Positions 49,024 through 58,823 are shown, counted from the stretch's first letter. The stretch is 64,000 bases of DNA from Halobacteriovoraceae bacterium (GCA_020635115.1 JACKAK010000004.1:310001-374000); one strand, 5' to 3'. A program made the numbers and translations. The notes: generated by a model not told the origin, from the letters alone.

Positions 49024-49509
49024 TTGAAGGTTCTACTATTACTTTTTATTCTTACGACCACCTTTCATGTATGGGGACATGGAGGTGAAGATCATTCTAA
49101 AAATGTTAAGCAGCCTAAAGCCGTAAAGCCAAATGTGGAAATAAAGGAAAAGTATATAAGAATAAATCAAGAATACTTAAAGACTGTGAAACCAATCTTT
49201 CAGAAATCTTGCTTTGACTGTCATGGAAATACAACTGTGTACCCTTGGTATTATAAAATTCCCGGAGTAAAGCAGTTAATTGATAGTGATATAAAGGAGT
49301 CAAAGAAGCATCTGGATTTCTCAAAAGGTTTTCCATTTGTAAGCCATGAGACACCTATAAAAGACTTAGATGCTATTGGTAAATCTATAAAGAATGATTC
49401 CATGCCACCATTTCGCTATCTCATTATGCATGGAGATAAAAAGCTAACTAAAGATGAAGTAAAACAGGTTGATAAATGGATAAGAGAATCAAAAGAGATG
49501 TTAAAATGA
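49024..49509 (+). CDS. secreted haem-binding (CxxCH) protein
   Basis: 161 residues from TTG 49024 (GGGGGA upstream). Signal peptide ending VWG, then HGGEDH and a single CFDCHGN haem-attachment motif followed by YPWYYKIPGVKQLIDSDIKESKKHLDF, characteristic of the Haem_bd domain family. A periplasmic monohaem protein, perhaps for electron transfer or Cu(I) oxidation at this locus. It is the first gene downstream of the ECF promoter and overlaps the broken efflux gene. Confidence 0.8.
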   Translation: MKVLLLLFILTTTFHVWGHGGEDHSKNVKQPKAVKPNVEIKEKYIRINQEYLKTVKPIFQKSCFDCHGNTTVYPWYYKIPGVKQLIDSDIKESKKHLDFSKGFPFVSHETPIKDLDAIGKSIKNDSMPPFRYLIMHGDKKLTKDEVKQVDKWIRESKEMLK

Positions 49510-49943
49510 TGAAATATTTAGTTATTCTTTTCTTACTTAGCTCTGTAGAAGCTAGTGCTATTACCTTTGAGAAGGCCATAACAGTCTTGGGTACACACGA
49601 GAGTGTTGATTCAGTGAACTTTAAATCAAAAGCTTTAAGCGAAGAAGCAGAATTAAAAGGATCATGGGGAGACCCAAAGTTTAAAATTGCAGCCAAGAAT
49701 TTTCCAAAAGATAGTTTGAAAGATGACCAAACTCCTATGACTGGAATTGAGTTTGGTGTTTCACAGAAAATAGCTTTAACGACAAAGTATGGAAATATTG
49801 AAGATGCATTTAAGTCTCTTTCAAATGCATATCAATTTGAAGCAGATGATAAGAAAGAAGCTCTCACTAAGGCTTTTTGGGAAATATTGATTATCAAAAG
49901 GAAAGTATCTGAAGAGTGACCTTAAACCATTGACTAGTCCAGT

Positions 49944-50801
49944 CTAAAGATGAGTTGCACTGAGTCTGTGTTGTACATCTTCTCGTTCCTTTTTGACAAA
50001 TTCTTTAGGTGTTAAATAATTTAATGAACTGTGTATTCTCTCTTCATTGTATTCTTTTCTCCAGCTTTCAATTACAACTCGTGCTTCTGCCAATGTAGAA
50101 AACCAATTTTGATTTAGACATTCATCTCGAAAGCTACCATTAAAACTTTCAATATAAGCATTATCTGTTGGTTTTCCTGGACGAGTAAAATCTATTTCAA
50201 TATTATTCCTGTAACTCCACTCCAACATGGCCTTAGATGTAAATTCTGGCCCATTATCTACTTGAATTCTTTTTGGTTTTCCATGTTCTTTTATCATTCG
50301 ATCAAGTTCTTTGGTTACAATTATTCCCGAGATTGAATGATTAATATAAAAACCTGGGGAATACCTTGTGAAATGATCTATAACTGTCAATATTCTAATC
50401 TTTCTTGAGTTTGCAAGTGAGTCTGAAACAAAATCCATAGACCAAACTTCGCCCCCCTTCGATGCCGAAGGTTTTACTATCCGTGGAAAAAATTGTTTTT
50501 TCTTTTTTCGTTTCAATTTTAAAGAAAATCCCTGCTCAAAATAAATTCTTTGGGTTCTCTTGCGATTACGAACTATTCCTTCTCGATTTAGAATCACATG
50601 AACTCGTGGATATCCATATCTTCGATGTTTATGAACAATTTGTTGCATTCTGTTAATAACAATTTGGTCATTCTTAACCAAAGTTAATTCATATCGATAA
50701 CTTGATCTGTTAAAATCTAAAACTTGGCACGAATGCCGCTCACTGACCCCAAACTTATCAATGAGCATTTTAGCTGCATTTTTCTTTTGTTTGGGCCTCA
50801 A
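49944..50801 (-). CDS. IS3-family transposase orfB
   Basis: 285 residues with the integrase core: first Asp in EVWSMDFVSD, second in IQVDNGPEFT and Glu in DNAYIESFNGSFRDECL, then EYNEERIHSSLNYLTPKEF, the usual end of IS3 transposases. The frame opens with TTG 50801 overlapping the orfA stop (TTTTGAGG), so it may be made as a fusion by frameshifting or by coupled reinitiation. Confidence 0.95.
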   Translation of the reverse strand: MRPKQKKNAAKMLIDKFGVSERHSCQVLDFNRSSYRYELTLVKNDQIVINRMQQIVHKHRRYGYPRVHVILNREGIVRNRKRTQRIYFEQGFSLKLKRKKKKQFFPRIVKPSASKGGEVWSMDFVSDSLANSRKIRILTVIDHFTRYSPGFYINHSISGIIVTKELDRMIKEHGKPKRIQVDNGPEFTSKAMLEWSYRNNIEIDFTRPGKPTDNAYIESFNGSFRDECLNQNWFSTLAEARVVIESWRKEYNEERIHSSLNYLTPKEFVKKEREDVQHRLSATHL

Positions 50802-51064
50802 AAGTTTCCCTTGGCAACTTCCTTGAGCATTTGGTTATCTAAACTTAAATCAGCAACGAGTCGTTTTAAACGTCGATTCTCCTCTTCAAGACTTCTTAGT
50901 TTTTTAGCATCAGATACCTGCATCCCGTGATATTTTTTTTTCCATTTATGAACTGTTTGCTCGGCCATTCCATATTTGCGTCCAAGTTCTTTTGCTGGAA
51001 TTCCCGATTCATATTCCTTTAAAATTTTGAAAATCACTTCTTCTGAAAATTTTTTGCCTTTCAT
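50798..51064 (-). CDS. IS3-family orfA (helix-turn-helix)
   Basis: 88 residues from ATG 51064 (AAGGAG upstream). HTH KFSEEVIFKILKEYESGIPAKELGRKYGMAEQTVHKWKKK followed by a leucine zipper (LEEENRRLKRLVADLSLDNQMLKEV). Binds the IS ends and partners with orfB. Confidence 0.93.
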   Translation of the reverse strand: MKGKKFSEEVIFKILKEYESGIPAKELGRKYGMAEQTVHKWKKKYHGMQVSDAKKLRSLEEENRRLKRLVADLSLDNQMLKEVAKGNF

Positions 51065-51925
51065 TTTATTATCTCCTTGTTTTATTTTTAACACAGTGAG
51101 ACTCACTCTGAGAATGGACTAAATTTTGGGTTTATGGTCAAGAGCTAGAGATTCTAAAAGAGAACAATACATGGATTTCAAAAATCCTTAAAGTTAGTAA
51201 AAGGTTATACTCTACAGGAAAAACATCTCAGCAAGCACTTCTTGATATTCAAATTAGAAAATCTGAAATTGAAAGTGAATTAAACAATAAGAAATACGAA
51301 TTATCTCAAATAGACGATCGCTTAAAGTACTTAATAGGAACTTCTGATATTGAAGAGGCTTCAATTCCTTGGAAGTCTCTCAAAACAAGTTCAGATAAAT
51401 TAAAAGATAATAAGGAGCTTAGTTTAAAAGAAAAGCTAAAGGCTAAAGATTTAGCTTTAACTGCTTCTAAGCAAAACTATGTTCCAGATTTAACAGTATC
51501 TCTGGGATATACAAAAAGATCAAACATTGATGGGAACGGAGACTTTGTTGGTGCAGCTATTAGTTTTCCTCTACCTTTCTCTGGAGAAAAGTATTCTAAA
51601 CATGGGCAAGCGGTTCAAGAGAAGTATATGGCCGTTAAAAACTTTGAGAACTATAAAAGGCAAAAAAATAGAGACATTTCAGTACTTCGTAAAGAGATTG
51701 ATAAACTTTTAGGAGAACTGAGTATTTTAAAAGAGAAAACCATTAAGTTCGCTCGTAATTCAAGAGAAATAACTGCTAAGTCTTATGGTCTTGGTAACTC
51801 TACTTATGTCGAACTACTTCAAAGTGAACTTAAATTACAAAAAATTCTCATGCACAAAGTAATGCTCGAAGCAAAAAGGGATATTAAAAGAGCAACATTA
51901 AAGTATGTTAAAGGAGAGTCCTTAA

Positions 51926-53314
51926 ATGAATAAGTTAATCAGTATTATATTTTTAATGTTTCTCCTTGTTATAGGTGTTTCATGTCAAAAAGAAGGTTCT
52001 AGTGAATCAGGTAAAACTGTTGATGGGCATGAACACTCTAAAACTAAGGTTTATTATACTTGCTCTATGCACCCACAGATTAAAGAAAAAGAAATGGGGA
52101 AATGTCCAATATGTCATATGAATCTAACAAAGATTGAAATTGACGACGAGGAAGATATTCAAGCGGCGACCGTAATTCCTGAGAAAGATATTTGGCAATG
52201 TAAAGATTTTCCTGACGTGACAAGCGAAACTGAAGATGTTTGTCCTATGGATGGTACACCAATGGTCAAAAAACCAAAGGAAAATAAGGCCGCCAAGGTA
52301 GTCGCTAAAGTGAAACTAAGAAAAGCACAGTTAAAACATTTTGAGCCAGACTTCTTTCCTGTAACGACGATGAAGATGACTAAAAAAATTAGATTGCTTG
52401 GTTCTGTACTCCAGTCTGAGGAAAAGGAAAGCAATATCCCTGCTCGTATTGGAGGGAGAGTTGAAAAGGTTTATGTTAAATCAACTGGTAGTATGGTTAA
52501 AGTTGGTGATCCTGTGATTGATCTATATAGCCCTAAACTAATTACTGCTGGAGAAGAGTATTTACTAGCTCGAAAAAGTTATGCAAAAAGCAAAACTAAA
52601 GAATTTAAAGATATGTTAGAGCAGAGTATTGAAAGACTCAAGCTTTGGGGAATCAAGAGGTTTCAATTTGAAAATTGGTATAAAAAAGGGAAGGTTCCAA
52701 GACAAATTACAATTTATTCAAACGCTACAGGTATAGTTCGATCAAGAAATGCTACTGTTGGTAAATACTTTAAAGAGGGCCAAAACTTCTTTGAACTATC
52801 GGACTTAGCAGATGTTTGGGTCGAGATGGATGTATATGAACATGATTCATCATTAATTAAGATCGGACAAAAAGTAGATTTAGAATTTACAGCTATTCCG
52901 GGGGAGAAACTTGTCGGTGAAATAGATTTTGTAAATCCTGTCTTAGATCAAAAATCAAGAACATTAAAGGTTAGAGCTACTATTGAAAACGCTTCAGGTA
53001 AGCTAAAGCCCGGAATGATTGCAAATGCAGTTTTAAATGTAGATATAGAAGGAATGCCTCTTGTTGTACCAAGAACGGCAGTGATTGATACCGGTAAAAG
53101 AAAAGTCGTCTGGGTCAAGATTTCTGGAAAGAACTTTCAGGCAAAAACTGTTCATGCAGGCTATGAATCTGAAGGTTACGTTGAAATTAAGCATGGATTA
53201 ATGGAAGGCGAAGAAGTCGTGATTGAAGGAAACTTTCTATTAGATGCTCAAGCACAACTTTTTGGTGGCTACGAAGATATGAAAGAATCCAAAACTTCAG
53301 GTCACAACCACTAA
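51926..53314 (+). CDS. cusB: CusB-like RND periplasmic adaptor with heavy-metal-binding domain
   Basis: 462 residues. Lipoprotein signal (VIGVSC), then a heavy-metal-binding domain YYTCSMHPQIKEKEMGKCPICHM followed by a degenerate copy (WQCKDFPD...VCPMDGTPM). The adaptor core has GGRVEKVYV and VKVGDPVIDLYSPKL lipoyl-type halves and the barrel region. It hands Cu(I)/Ag(I) to the CusA pump. The start lies inside the end of the disrupted channel gene; 9 bases separate it from cusA. Confidence 0.9.
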   Translation: MNKLISIIFLMFLLVIGVSCQKEGSSESGKTVDGHEHSKTKVYYTCSMHPQIKEKEMGKCPICHMNLTKIEIDDEEDIQAATVIPEKDIWQCKDFPDVTSETEDVCPMDGTPMVKKPKENKAAKVVAKVKLRKAQLKHFEPDFFPVTTMKMTKKIRLLGSVLQSEEKESNIPARIGGRVEKVYVKSTGSMVKVGDPVIDLYSPKLITAGEEYLLARKSYAKSKTKEFKDMLEQSIERLKLWGIKRFQFENWYKKGKVPRQITIYSNATGIVRSRNATVGKYFKEGQNFFELSDLADVWVEMDVYEHDSSLIKIGQKVDLEFTAIPGEKLVGEIDFVNPVLDQKSRTLKVRATIENASGKLKPGMIANAVLNVDIEGMPLVVPRTAVIDTGKRKVVWVKISGKNFQAKTVHAGYESEGYVEIKHGLMEGEEVVIEGNFLLDAQAQLFGGYEDMKESKTSGHNH

Positions 53315-53323
53315 GGGCAAGCT

Positions 53324-56300
53324 ATGATTCAGAATTTAATAGAATTATCTATTCGTAATCGTGCAGTTGTAGTTATAGGATTTGTCTTTATAGCGTTGCT
53401 GTCAATATTCAGTCTTAAAACAGCTAGGATTGATGCTATTCCTGATATTGGTGAGAATCAACAGATTGTTTTTACTGAATGGGCCGGAAGATCACCTAAA
53501 GATATTGAAGAACAAGTTACATATCCTTTAAGTGTAATGATGCAAGGGATTCCAGGGGTAAAAAATATTCGTGCGACTTCTGCATTTGGTTTTTCTATTA
53601 TATATGTGATTTTTAAAGATGATGTCGATTTTTACTGGAGTAGAAGCCGAGTCTTAGAGAAGTTATCAACTGCTTCATCCGAACTTCCATCAGGAGTAAT
53701 TCCTAATATGGGGCCGGATGCTACGGGATTAGGGCAGATATTTTGGTACACACTTGAAAATGAGAAAGGTGCATCAAAGCCAAAGTCACTAGCAGAGCTT
53801 AGATCAATTCAGGATTTCTATGTACGCTATCTCCTTCAAGGTGTAGAGGGAGTAAGTGAAGTCGCTAGTATTGGTGGATTTGTAAAAGAATATCAAATAG
53901 ATGTTGATCCAAATAAACTATTTGCCTATGACGTTCACTTCTCGAAACTTATTAAGTCAATCCAAAATAGTAACATTGATGTTGGTGCAGAGGTAGTCGA
54001 GGATGGCGATAGAGAATTCGTTGTTCGTGGTAAGGGCTTCTTTAAAAGCATTTCTGATATTGAGAATGTCGTAGTTGCAGTAAAGAATAATTCACCAATT
54101 AGAGTAAAAGACTTAGCTAGTGTAAACATTGGGCCGGGATTTAGAAGAGGTGCACTTGATAAAAATGGTGTTGAGTCTGTTGGTGGCGTTGTAACTATGC
54201 GATTTGGTGAGAATCCGAAAGAAGTTATTGATAATGTAAAAGAAAGACTTTCAATTGTCGAAAAAGGACTTCCAAAAGGTGTTAAGCTTGTACCTTTCTA
54301 TGATCGAACAGAAGTAATCGAGCGAACAATTGGAACAGTTTATACAGCTCTTGGACAAGAAATTATCATAACCATTATCGTTATCCTTTTATTCTTACTT
54401 CATTTTAAATCGTCAATTTTAGTTTCTCTTACACTTCCGTTCGGTGTGGGAATAAGTTTTATTCTGATGAAGCTTCTAGGTATAGACTCAAATGTAATGA
54501 GCTTGTCTGGGCTTGTTATAGCTATTGGTTCAATGGTTGATATGGGTATTATTATGACTGAGAATATATATTCTCATCTGGCCCAAAATCCTAATGCATC
54601 CAAGAAAGATAGAATTGAAATCATTGTTAATTCAGCTCGTGAAGTTGGGCCAGCGATTCTAACGGCTGTTGCAACGACAATTGTTACATTCTTGCCAGTC
54701 TTTGGACTTGAAGGAAGTGAAGGAAAGTTATTTGGGCCACTTGCATGGGCAAAAACACTTGCTATGTTTGGCTCTGTAGTTGTGGCAATAATCTTAGTCC
54801 CTGCATTATCGGCATATCTATTAAAGGGAGAGCTAAAACCAATTGAGAAAAACAAGGTTAGTTCATTTATAGTTGAAAAGTATAGGCCAGCCCTAAGTTG
54901 GATGCTTGATAATAGAAAAATATTTGTAATTTTTCCTACAATTATTTTTATGCTTGGAATGTTTGCCTATTCAAAATTAGGTAAAGAATTTATGCCCTCT
55001 CTCAATGAAGGTGAAATTCTTTATATGCCTGTAACAACTCCCGATGTGAGTATGACAAAGGCAAGAGAACTATTGGCCTATACTGATAAGAAGCTAAAAG
55101 AGCATCCTCTTGTAGCTGATGCCATAGGAAAGCTCGGTAGAGCAAATACAGCAATTGATCCAGCTCCAGTGGCGATGTTTGAAACAGTAATTAAGCTTAT
55201 TCCTGAAGATCAGTGGCCAAACGGTGTATCTATTTATGACATTATGAGTGAACTTGATAGTGAGCTTCAAGTGCCGGGCCTTGTAAATGCATGGTTATTT
55301 CCAATCGAAAATAGAATTGCCATGATCTCCACAGGGATTAAAACTCAAATTGGTATTAAAATATTTGGTGATGATCTAAAAACTCTTGAAAGTATCGCTT
55401 CAAAGATAGGTAAGAAAGTTGAGAAAGTTAAAGGTGCTTATGGAGTTTACGCTGAACAAATTACTGGAAAGCCCTATATCGAATTTGACATTGACCGAGT
55501 TGCTGCAAGTAGATACGGAATCAACACGGGAACAATAAATAAGATATTACAAACAGCGGTTGGGGGAATGACTATTGGCCAATTCTATGAAGGTCGAGAA
55601 CGATACCCAATACGAGTTAGATATAAGAAAGAACTTAGAGATAGAATAGATGAGCTTAAAAAAGTTTTAGTACCGAGTCCTTTAGGACAACATATCCCAC
55701 TTTCTGAACTAGCTGATATTCAAGTTGTTACTGGCCCTGCTGCAATACAGTCAGAAAATGGAATGCTTAGATCACTTGTTTTATTAAATGTTCAAGGCAG
55801 AGATTTAATTGGTTTTGTAGAGGAAGCAAAAGAGCATATTGAAAAGAATGTAGAGCTTCCTAAAGGTTATTCTATTGTATGGGCAGGACAATATGAGAGT
55901 CAGGTTCGCTCTAACAATAGACTAATGATGTTAGTACCTCTTGCTTTACTAATAAACCTTATTCTGATCTATTTTGGTATCAAAAATTTAAGAAATGCTG
56001 CAATCATTTTTAGTGCAGTACCAATTGCCTTTGCTGGAGGTTTAATTCTTCTTTGGATAGGTGGATTTAATACTTCTGTTGCTGTTTGGGTTGGATTTAT
56101 TGCTCTATTTGGTATCGCAGTTGATGATGGTGTTGTGATGATGACATATCTTCAAGAGGCTATAAAGAATCATAAACCCAAAGATTGGGACGGTCTAAAA
56201 GAATGTATTTTAGAAGCTGGTTCAAGAAGAATTAGACCCCTTGTTATGACTACAACAACTACAGTTGTAGCTTTAATTCCAATTATGTGGTCAACAAGTA

Positions 56301-56455
56301 CAGGTAGTGAAGTTATGAAACCAATGGCCATTCCAACTCTTGGTGGAATGTTAGTTGAGTTAGTAACTTTATTTATCGTGCCTGTTGTTTATTCATATTT
56401 TGAACAAAGAAAAATGGAAAAAGAAAATTTGGTTACTGTTTCTGATAAGAAATAG
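53324..56455 (+). CDS. cusA: CusA-like heavy-metal RND efflux pump (Cu/Ag type)
   Basis: 1,043 residues, full length. Twelve membrane helices and two large periplasmic loops; N-terminal DAIPDIGENQQIVFTEW, fourth-helix motif AIGSMVDMGIIMTEN of the copper/silver subgroup, and FGIAVDDGVVMMTYL near the end. Exports metal from the periplasm or cytoplasm through a TolC channel. Its cognate channel gene is interrupted by the IS, so function depends on another channel. Confidence 0.93.
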   Translation: MIQNLIELSIRNRAVVVIGFVFIALLSIFSLKTARIDAIPDIGENQQIVFTEWAGRSPKDIEEQVTYPLSVMMQGIPGVKNIRATSAFGFSIIYVIFKDDVDFYWSRSRVLEKLSTASSELPSGVIPNMGPDATGLGQIFWYTLENEKGASKPKSLAELRSIQDFYVRYLLQGVEGVSEVASIGGFVKEYQIDVDPNKLFAYDVHFSKLIKSIQNSNIDVGAEVVEDGDREFVVRGKGFFKSISDIENVVVAVKNNSPIRVKDLASVNIGPGFRRGALDKNGVESVGGVVTMRFGENPKEVIDNVKERLSIVEKGLPKGVKLVPFYDRTEVIERTIGTVYTALGQEIIITIIVILLFLLHFKSSILVSLTLPFGVGISFILMKLLGIDSNVMSLSGLVIAIGSMVDMGIIMTENIYSHLAQNPNASKKDRIEIIVNSAREVGPAILTAVATTIVTFLPVFGLEGSEGKLFGPLAWAKTLAMFGSVVVAIILVPALSAYLLKGELKPIEKNKVSSFIVEKYRPALSWMLDNRKIFVIFPTIIFMLGMFAYSKLGKEFMPSLNEGEILYMPVTTPDVSMTKARELLAYTDKKLKEHPLVADAIGKLGRANTAIDPAPVAMFETVIKLIPEDQWPNGVSIYDIMSELDSELQVPGLVNAWLFPIENRIAMISTGIKTQIGIKIFGDDLKTLESIASKIGKKVEKVKGAYGVYAEQITGKPYIEFDIDRVAASRYGINTGTINKILQTAVGGMTIGQFYEGRERYPIRVRYKKELRDRIDELKKVLVPSPLGQHIPLSELADIQVVTGPAAIQSENGMLRSLVLLNVQGRDLIGFVEEAKEHIEKNVELPKGYSIVWAGQYESQVRSNNRLMMLVPLALLINLILIYFGIKNLRNAAIIFSAVPIAFAGGLILLWIGGFNTSVAVWVGFIALFGIAVDDGVVMMTYLQEAIKNHKPKDWDGLKECILEAGSRRIRPLVMTTTTTVVALIPIMWSTSTGSEVMKPMAIPTLGGMLVELVTLFIVPVVYSYFEQRKMEKENLVTVSDKK

Positions 56456-56475
56456 AAATTACTATGGAGGTATAT

Positions 56476-57072
56476 ATGTGTCCAAATTGTGAAAAGAAAC
56501 TATCATTAAAAAAATCATTCTTAGTACTAAGTGTGGTTGCACTTGGGTTATTTGGGATGGAGAGCTATGCATCAGGAACTCAGGGAGGTCACGATCATAG
56601 TAAGATGAATCATTCAAAAATGGATCATTCAAAGATGAAAAAGGGTGATAGGAAGTCTTTGTCAGAAGCAGCTAAAAATTCTGTTATATCAGCTTTAGAA
56701 GCGAATGAAGCACTTCACAGCTCATTTTTTAAGTATGATGCAAAAGCTGTTGAATCAAATGCTATGAAATTAAAAAAAGCTATAGATGCAATTGAAGATA
56801 AAGAGGTAGCAAAGCTGTTAAATTTCTCTAAAAGTAAGCTTTCTGAAATTAAAGCTTCAAATGATAGAGAAACTAATAATAAGAACTATCACCTTGTATC
56901 AATGGCCCTAATTCATATTGTTAATAAATATGATGTAGGTTCAAAGTATAATGCCTATTCTTGTCCAATGGTTAAGAAGAAATGGGTACAAAACAGCAGT
57001 AAAATGGCAAAGGTTCATAATCCTTATGCTCCCAATATGCCTCACTGTGGCTCACAAGATAGCCATCACTAA
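56476..57072 (+). CDS. DUF3347-type periplasmic copper-binding protein
   Basis: 198 residues from ATG 56476, with GGAGG upstream; the ATG at 56464 overlaps that site. It starts MCPNCEKK, a two-Cys segment before the signal peptide (SFLVLSVVALGLFGMESYA). The mature N-terminus has three His-Ser-Lys-Met repeats (HSKMNHSKMDHSKM), then the DUF3347 helical domain ending AYSCPMVKKKW...NPYAPNMPHCG. Probably a periplasmic metal chaperone for the Cus pump. Terminator at 57086-57106 follows. Confidence 0.8.
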   Translation: MCPNCEKKLSLKKSFLVLSVVALGLFGMESYASGTQGGHDHSKMNHSKMDHSKMKKGDRKSLSEAAKNSVISALEANEALHSSFFKYDAKAVESNAMKLKKAIDAIEDKEVAKLLNFSKSKLSEIKASNDRETNNKNYHLVSMALIHIVNKYDVGSKYNAYSCPMVKKKWVQNSSKMAKVHNPYAPNMPHCGSQDSHH

Positions 57073-57085
57073 TAGTTATATTGGT

Positions 57086-57106
57086 AAGCCCTCTGTATGA
57101 GGGCTT
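57086..57106 (+). terminator. terminator of the Cus operon
   Basis: AAGCCCTC and GAGGGCTT form an 8-bp stem around TGTAT, 14 bases after the stop of the DUF3347 gene. The following sequence is only mildly T-rich. Confidence 0.7.
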
Positions 57107-57127
57107 GATTAGTAATAATATAATGAT

Positions 57128-57156
57128 TTGACAAAGCAATTTTGTTTTTATATAAT
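57128..57156 (+). promoter_or_regulatory. perfect sigma-70 consensus promoter
   Basis: TTGACA (57128-57133), 17 bases, TATAAT (57151-57156). The expected start point is about 57163, one base before an ATG, so the first gene may be translated from a leaderless message. Confidence 0.85.
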
Positions 57157-57163
57157 TTGTGCA

Positions 57164-57520
57164 ATGTTTAAAAGATTAATGAGCATATTTATTTTAATTG
57201 GATTTATATTTGGATTATCAAATGAAGTCAGTGCTGTGTCTTTTGACCATGATGACACAATATCTATAAAAGCTGAGTTTTATAGCTCAACAAGCTCAAT
57301 AAACACTGAGGGCTGTGAAGATTGCCACGATGATGGATGCCATGATCACGATGCACACTGCGCGCACCACTGCTCTGGGCTACATAACTTAATTGAAAAT
57401 AAGCAGACTATGAGTCTGAACTATGAAACAGGTATAGATAGTAAAATTACTTGGTATTTTAATTTTCACTATGATGAACCCTTTCTTGACCCAGCTCTGA
57501 AGCCACCGCTCTTTTCTTAA
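57164..57520 (+). CDS. secreted Cys/His-rich small protein, probable metal binding
   Basis: 118 residues from ATG 57164 (or 113 from ATG 57179); an upstream TTG at 57128 is excluded because it lies in the promoter. Signal peptide SIFILIGFIFGLSNEVSA, then a cluster of Cys, His and Asp (CEDCHDDGCHDHDAHCAHHC) that suits zinc, cobalt or copper binding. No family recognised. It opens the Czc-type operon. Confidence 0.65.
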   Translation: MFKRLMSIFILIGFIFGLSNEVSAVSFDHDDTISIKAEFYSSTSSINTEGCEDCHDDGCHDHDAHCAHHCSGLHNLIENKQTMSLNYETGIDSKITWYFNFHYDEPFLDPALKPPLFS

Positions 57521-57581
57521 CTATAATTAAAAACTTAAACGAAAACCGTTTTAGAACAATTAATTATTGTTAGGAAGATAA

Positions 57582-58814
57582 ATGAATAAAATAAAACTTT
57601 ATATTATATCACTTATAGCAAGTTCGGTTCTTACAGAAAGTTCACTTGCAAGTTGTGATTTTAAATCACCAAATGAACTTTTAGAGAGCTTCAAGACCAG
57701 TCATCCTCAAGTTGTTGAAAACAACTCGTCAATTAATGTTTCTGAGAAATGGGTTGAGGTCGCTAAACAGAGGCCAAATCCTGAATTTCAGGCTCAAGGA
57801 ATGAAAGGCGAAGAAATAGATGGTGACGTCGATAGAATTAGCTTATCACTCATGCATACAATTGAGCTTGGGGGCAAGAGGTCTTCGAGAATAGATTTTG
57901 CTGATAGTAAGAGAAAACAATTTAAAGCATCAGTCCAAGATTCAAACGAAGATGTACTTATAGATGCAATCCTCAAGGCTTACAGATTAAGGCAAGTTAA
58001 AGAGCTAATTCCAATATACGAGGAGGCTTATGAGGCTTTTAATAAGATTTTAAAGGTAAAGCTTAAGAGAAAATCACTCTCTCCAGAGGAACAAGTTGAA
58101 AAAGAAACTCTTGTGCTGGCAACTAATGACTATAGGCTGAAAGTCTCTAAACTTAAATCAGAGAAAATAAACCTGAGTCGGCATCTATCCTTTTTCGTTG
58201 GTGAAAACTGTGACCTCAAACAAGATTCCCTTCCTCAGAAAGTTGACTTAACAAGAAGTTTTAATCTGAAAAAAGAAACTCCGAGTTATTCAAAACTTCA
58301 GGTAGCGATAAATAATCTTGAATCAGCAAAAATGAAGTTAGAACTAGAGAGGTCAAATGCATATCCTGATTTAAAAATTGGGCCAGCTTTTGAGACTGAA
58401 AATATCAATGGAAAGAATTATCAGTCTATTGGATTGAGTATAAGTATGGATTTACCAATTCTTAGCACTAACTCTGGTTCTAAAGGTCAAGCATTAGAGC
58501 AAATGAATACTGCAAGAGTGAGATACAAGAATATTAAAAGAGAAGCTTCCCTAGATTTAGAAGCATGGATTGAAAAATACAATGCTTTGGGTAGTAGCCT
58601 TAAAACTATTGCCACAAGAGAAGACCTTGATAAGAAGCACTTAAAAATTGAAAAGCTCTTTAAAAGAGGAGTGATTTCAACAGCAATGATTATTGAATCT
58701 CATAGGCAATTGATTGAATTTGCTAATACTCGCAATGAGTTTGAATTAGGTGCTGCCGAGGCACTATGGAATATCTATAAAATTAACGGAACAGTTTTTA
58801 CTGAAAAGCTATAA
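57582..58814 (+). CDS. czcC: TolC/CzcC-type outer-membrane efflux channel
   Basis: 410 residues. Signal peptide ending LAS, then two repeats of the outer-membrane efflux helical hairpin (for example AYRLRQVKELIPIYEEAYEAF and the later RRQLIEFANTRNEFELGAAEAL region). Gene order channel-adaptor-pump matches CzcCBA. With the Cus channel disrupted, this one may serve both pumps. Confidence 0.8.
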   Translation: MNKIKLYIISLIASSVLTESSLASCDFKSPNELLESFKTSHPQVVENNSSINVSEKWVEVAKQRPNPEFQAQGMKGEEIDGDVDRISLSLMHTIELGGKRSSRIDFADSKRKQFKASVQDSNEDVLIDAILKAYRLRQVKELIPIYEEAYEAFNKILKVKLKRKSLSPEEQVEKETLVLATNDYRLKVSKLKSEKINLSRHLSFFVGENCDLKQDSLPQKVDLTRSFNLKKETPSYSKLQVAINNLESAKMKLELERSNAYPDLKIGPAFETENINGKNYQSIGLSISMDLPILSTNSGSKGQALEQMNTARVRYKNIKREASLDLEAWIEKYNALGSSLKTIATREDLDKKHLKIEKLFKRGVISTAMIIESHRQLIEFANTRNEFELGAAEALWNIYKINGTVFTEKL

Positions 58815-58823
58815 GAGGACATT

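Larger units (their letters stand above)
49917..51140 (-). mobile_element. IS3-family insertion sequence, 1,224 bp
   Basis: Imperfect terminal inverted repeats: left end TGACCTTAAACCATT, right end reads TGACCATAAACCCAA inward. Flanked by the 4-base target duplication AGAG (49913-49916 and 51141-51144). It carries orfA and orfB on the minus strand in IS3 organisation. The perfect frame restoration of the target gene shows a recent insertion. Confidence 0.93.
49506..51933 (+). pseudogene. TolC/CusC-type outer-membrane efflux channel, disrupted by an IS element
   Basis: An outer-membrane efflux protein of about 400 residues in two parts: signal peptide and first helices (49506-49916) and the remaining helices (from 51141 to the TAA at 51931). 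Removing the IS and one copy of the 4-base target duplication AGAG joins the frames exactly (KVSEELEILKEN). In its present form translation stops just inside the IS (TGA at 49917), so the channel is lost. It was the outer-membrane partner of the adjacent CusB/CusA pump; the second channel gene at 57582 may substitute. Confidence 0.9.

Noticed and set aside
51527..51712. Short open frame within the second half of the disrupted channel gene
   Set aside because: It is out of frame with the channel protein, which reads continuously through this region.
54574..54855. 93-residue open frame opposite the Cus pump
   Set aside because: Shadow of the conserved RND coding strand.
57128..57163. TTG 57128 as start of the Cys/His-rich protein
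   Set aside because: The codon is the first triplet of a perfect -35 box, upstream of the predicted transcript start.
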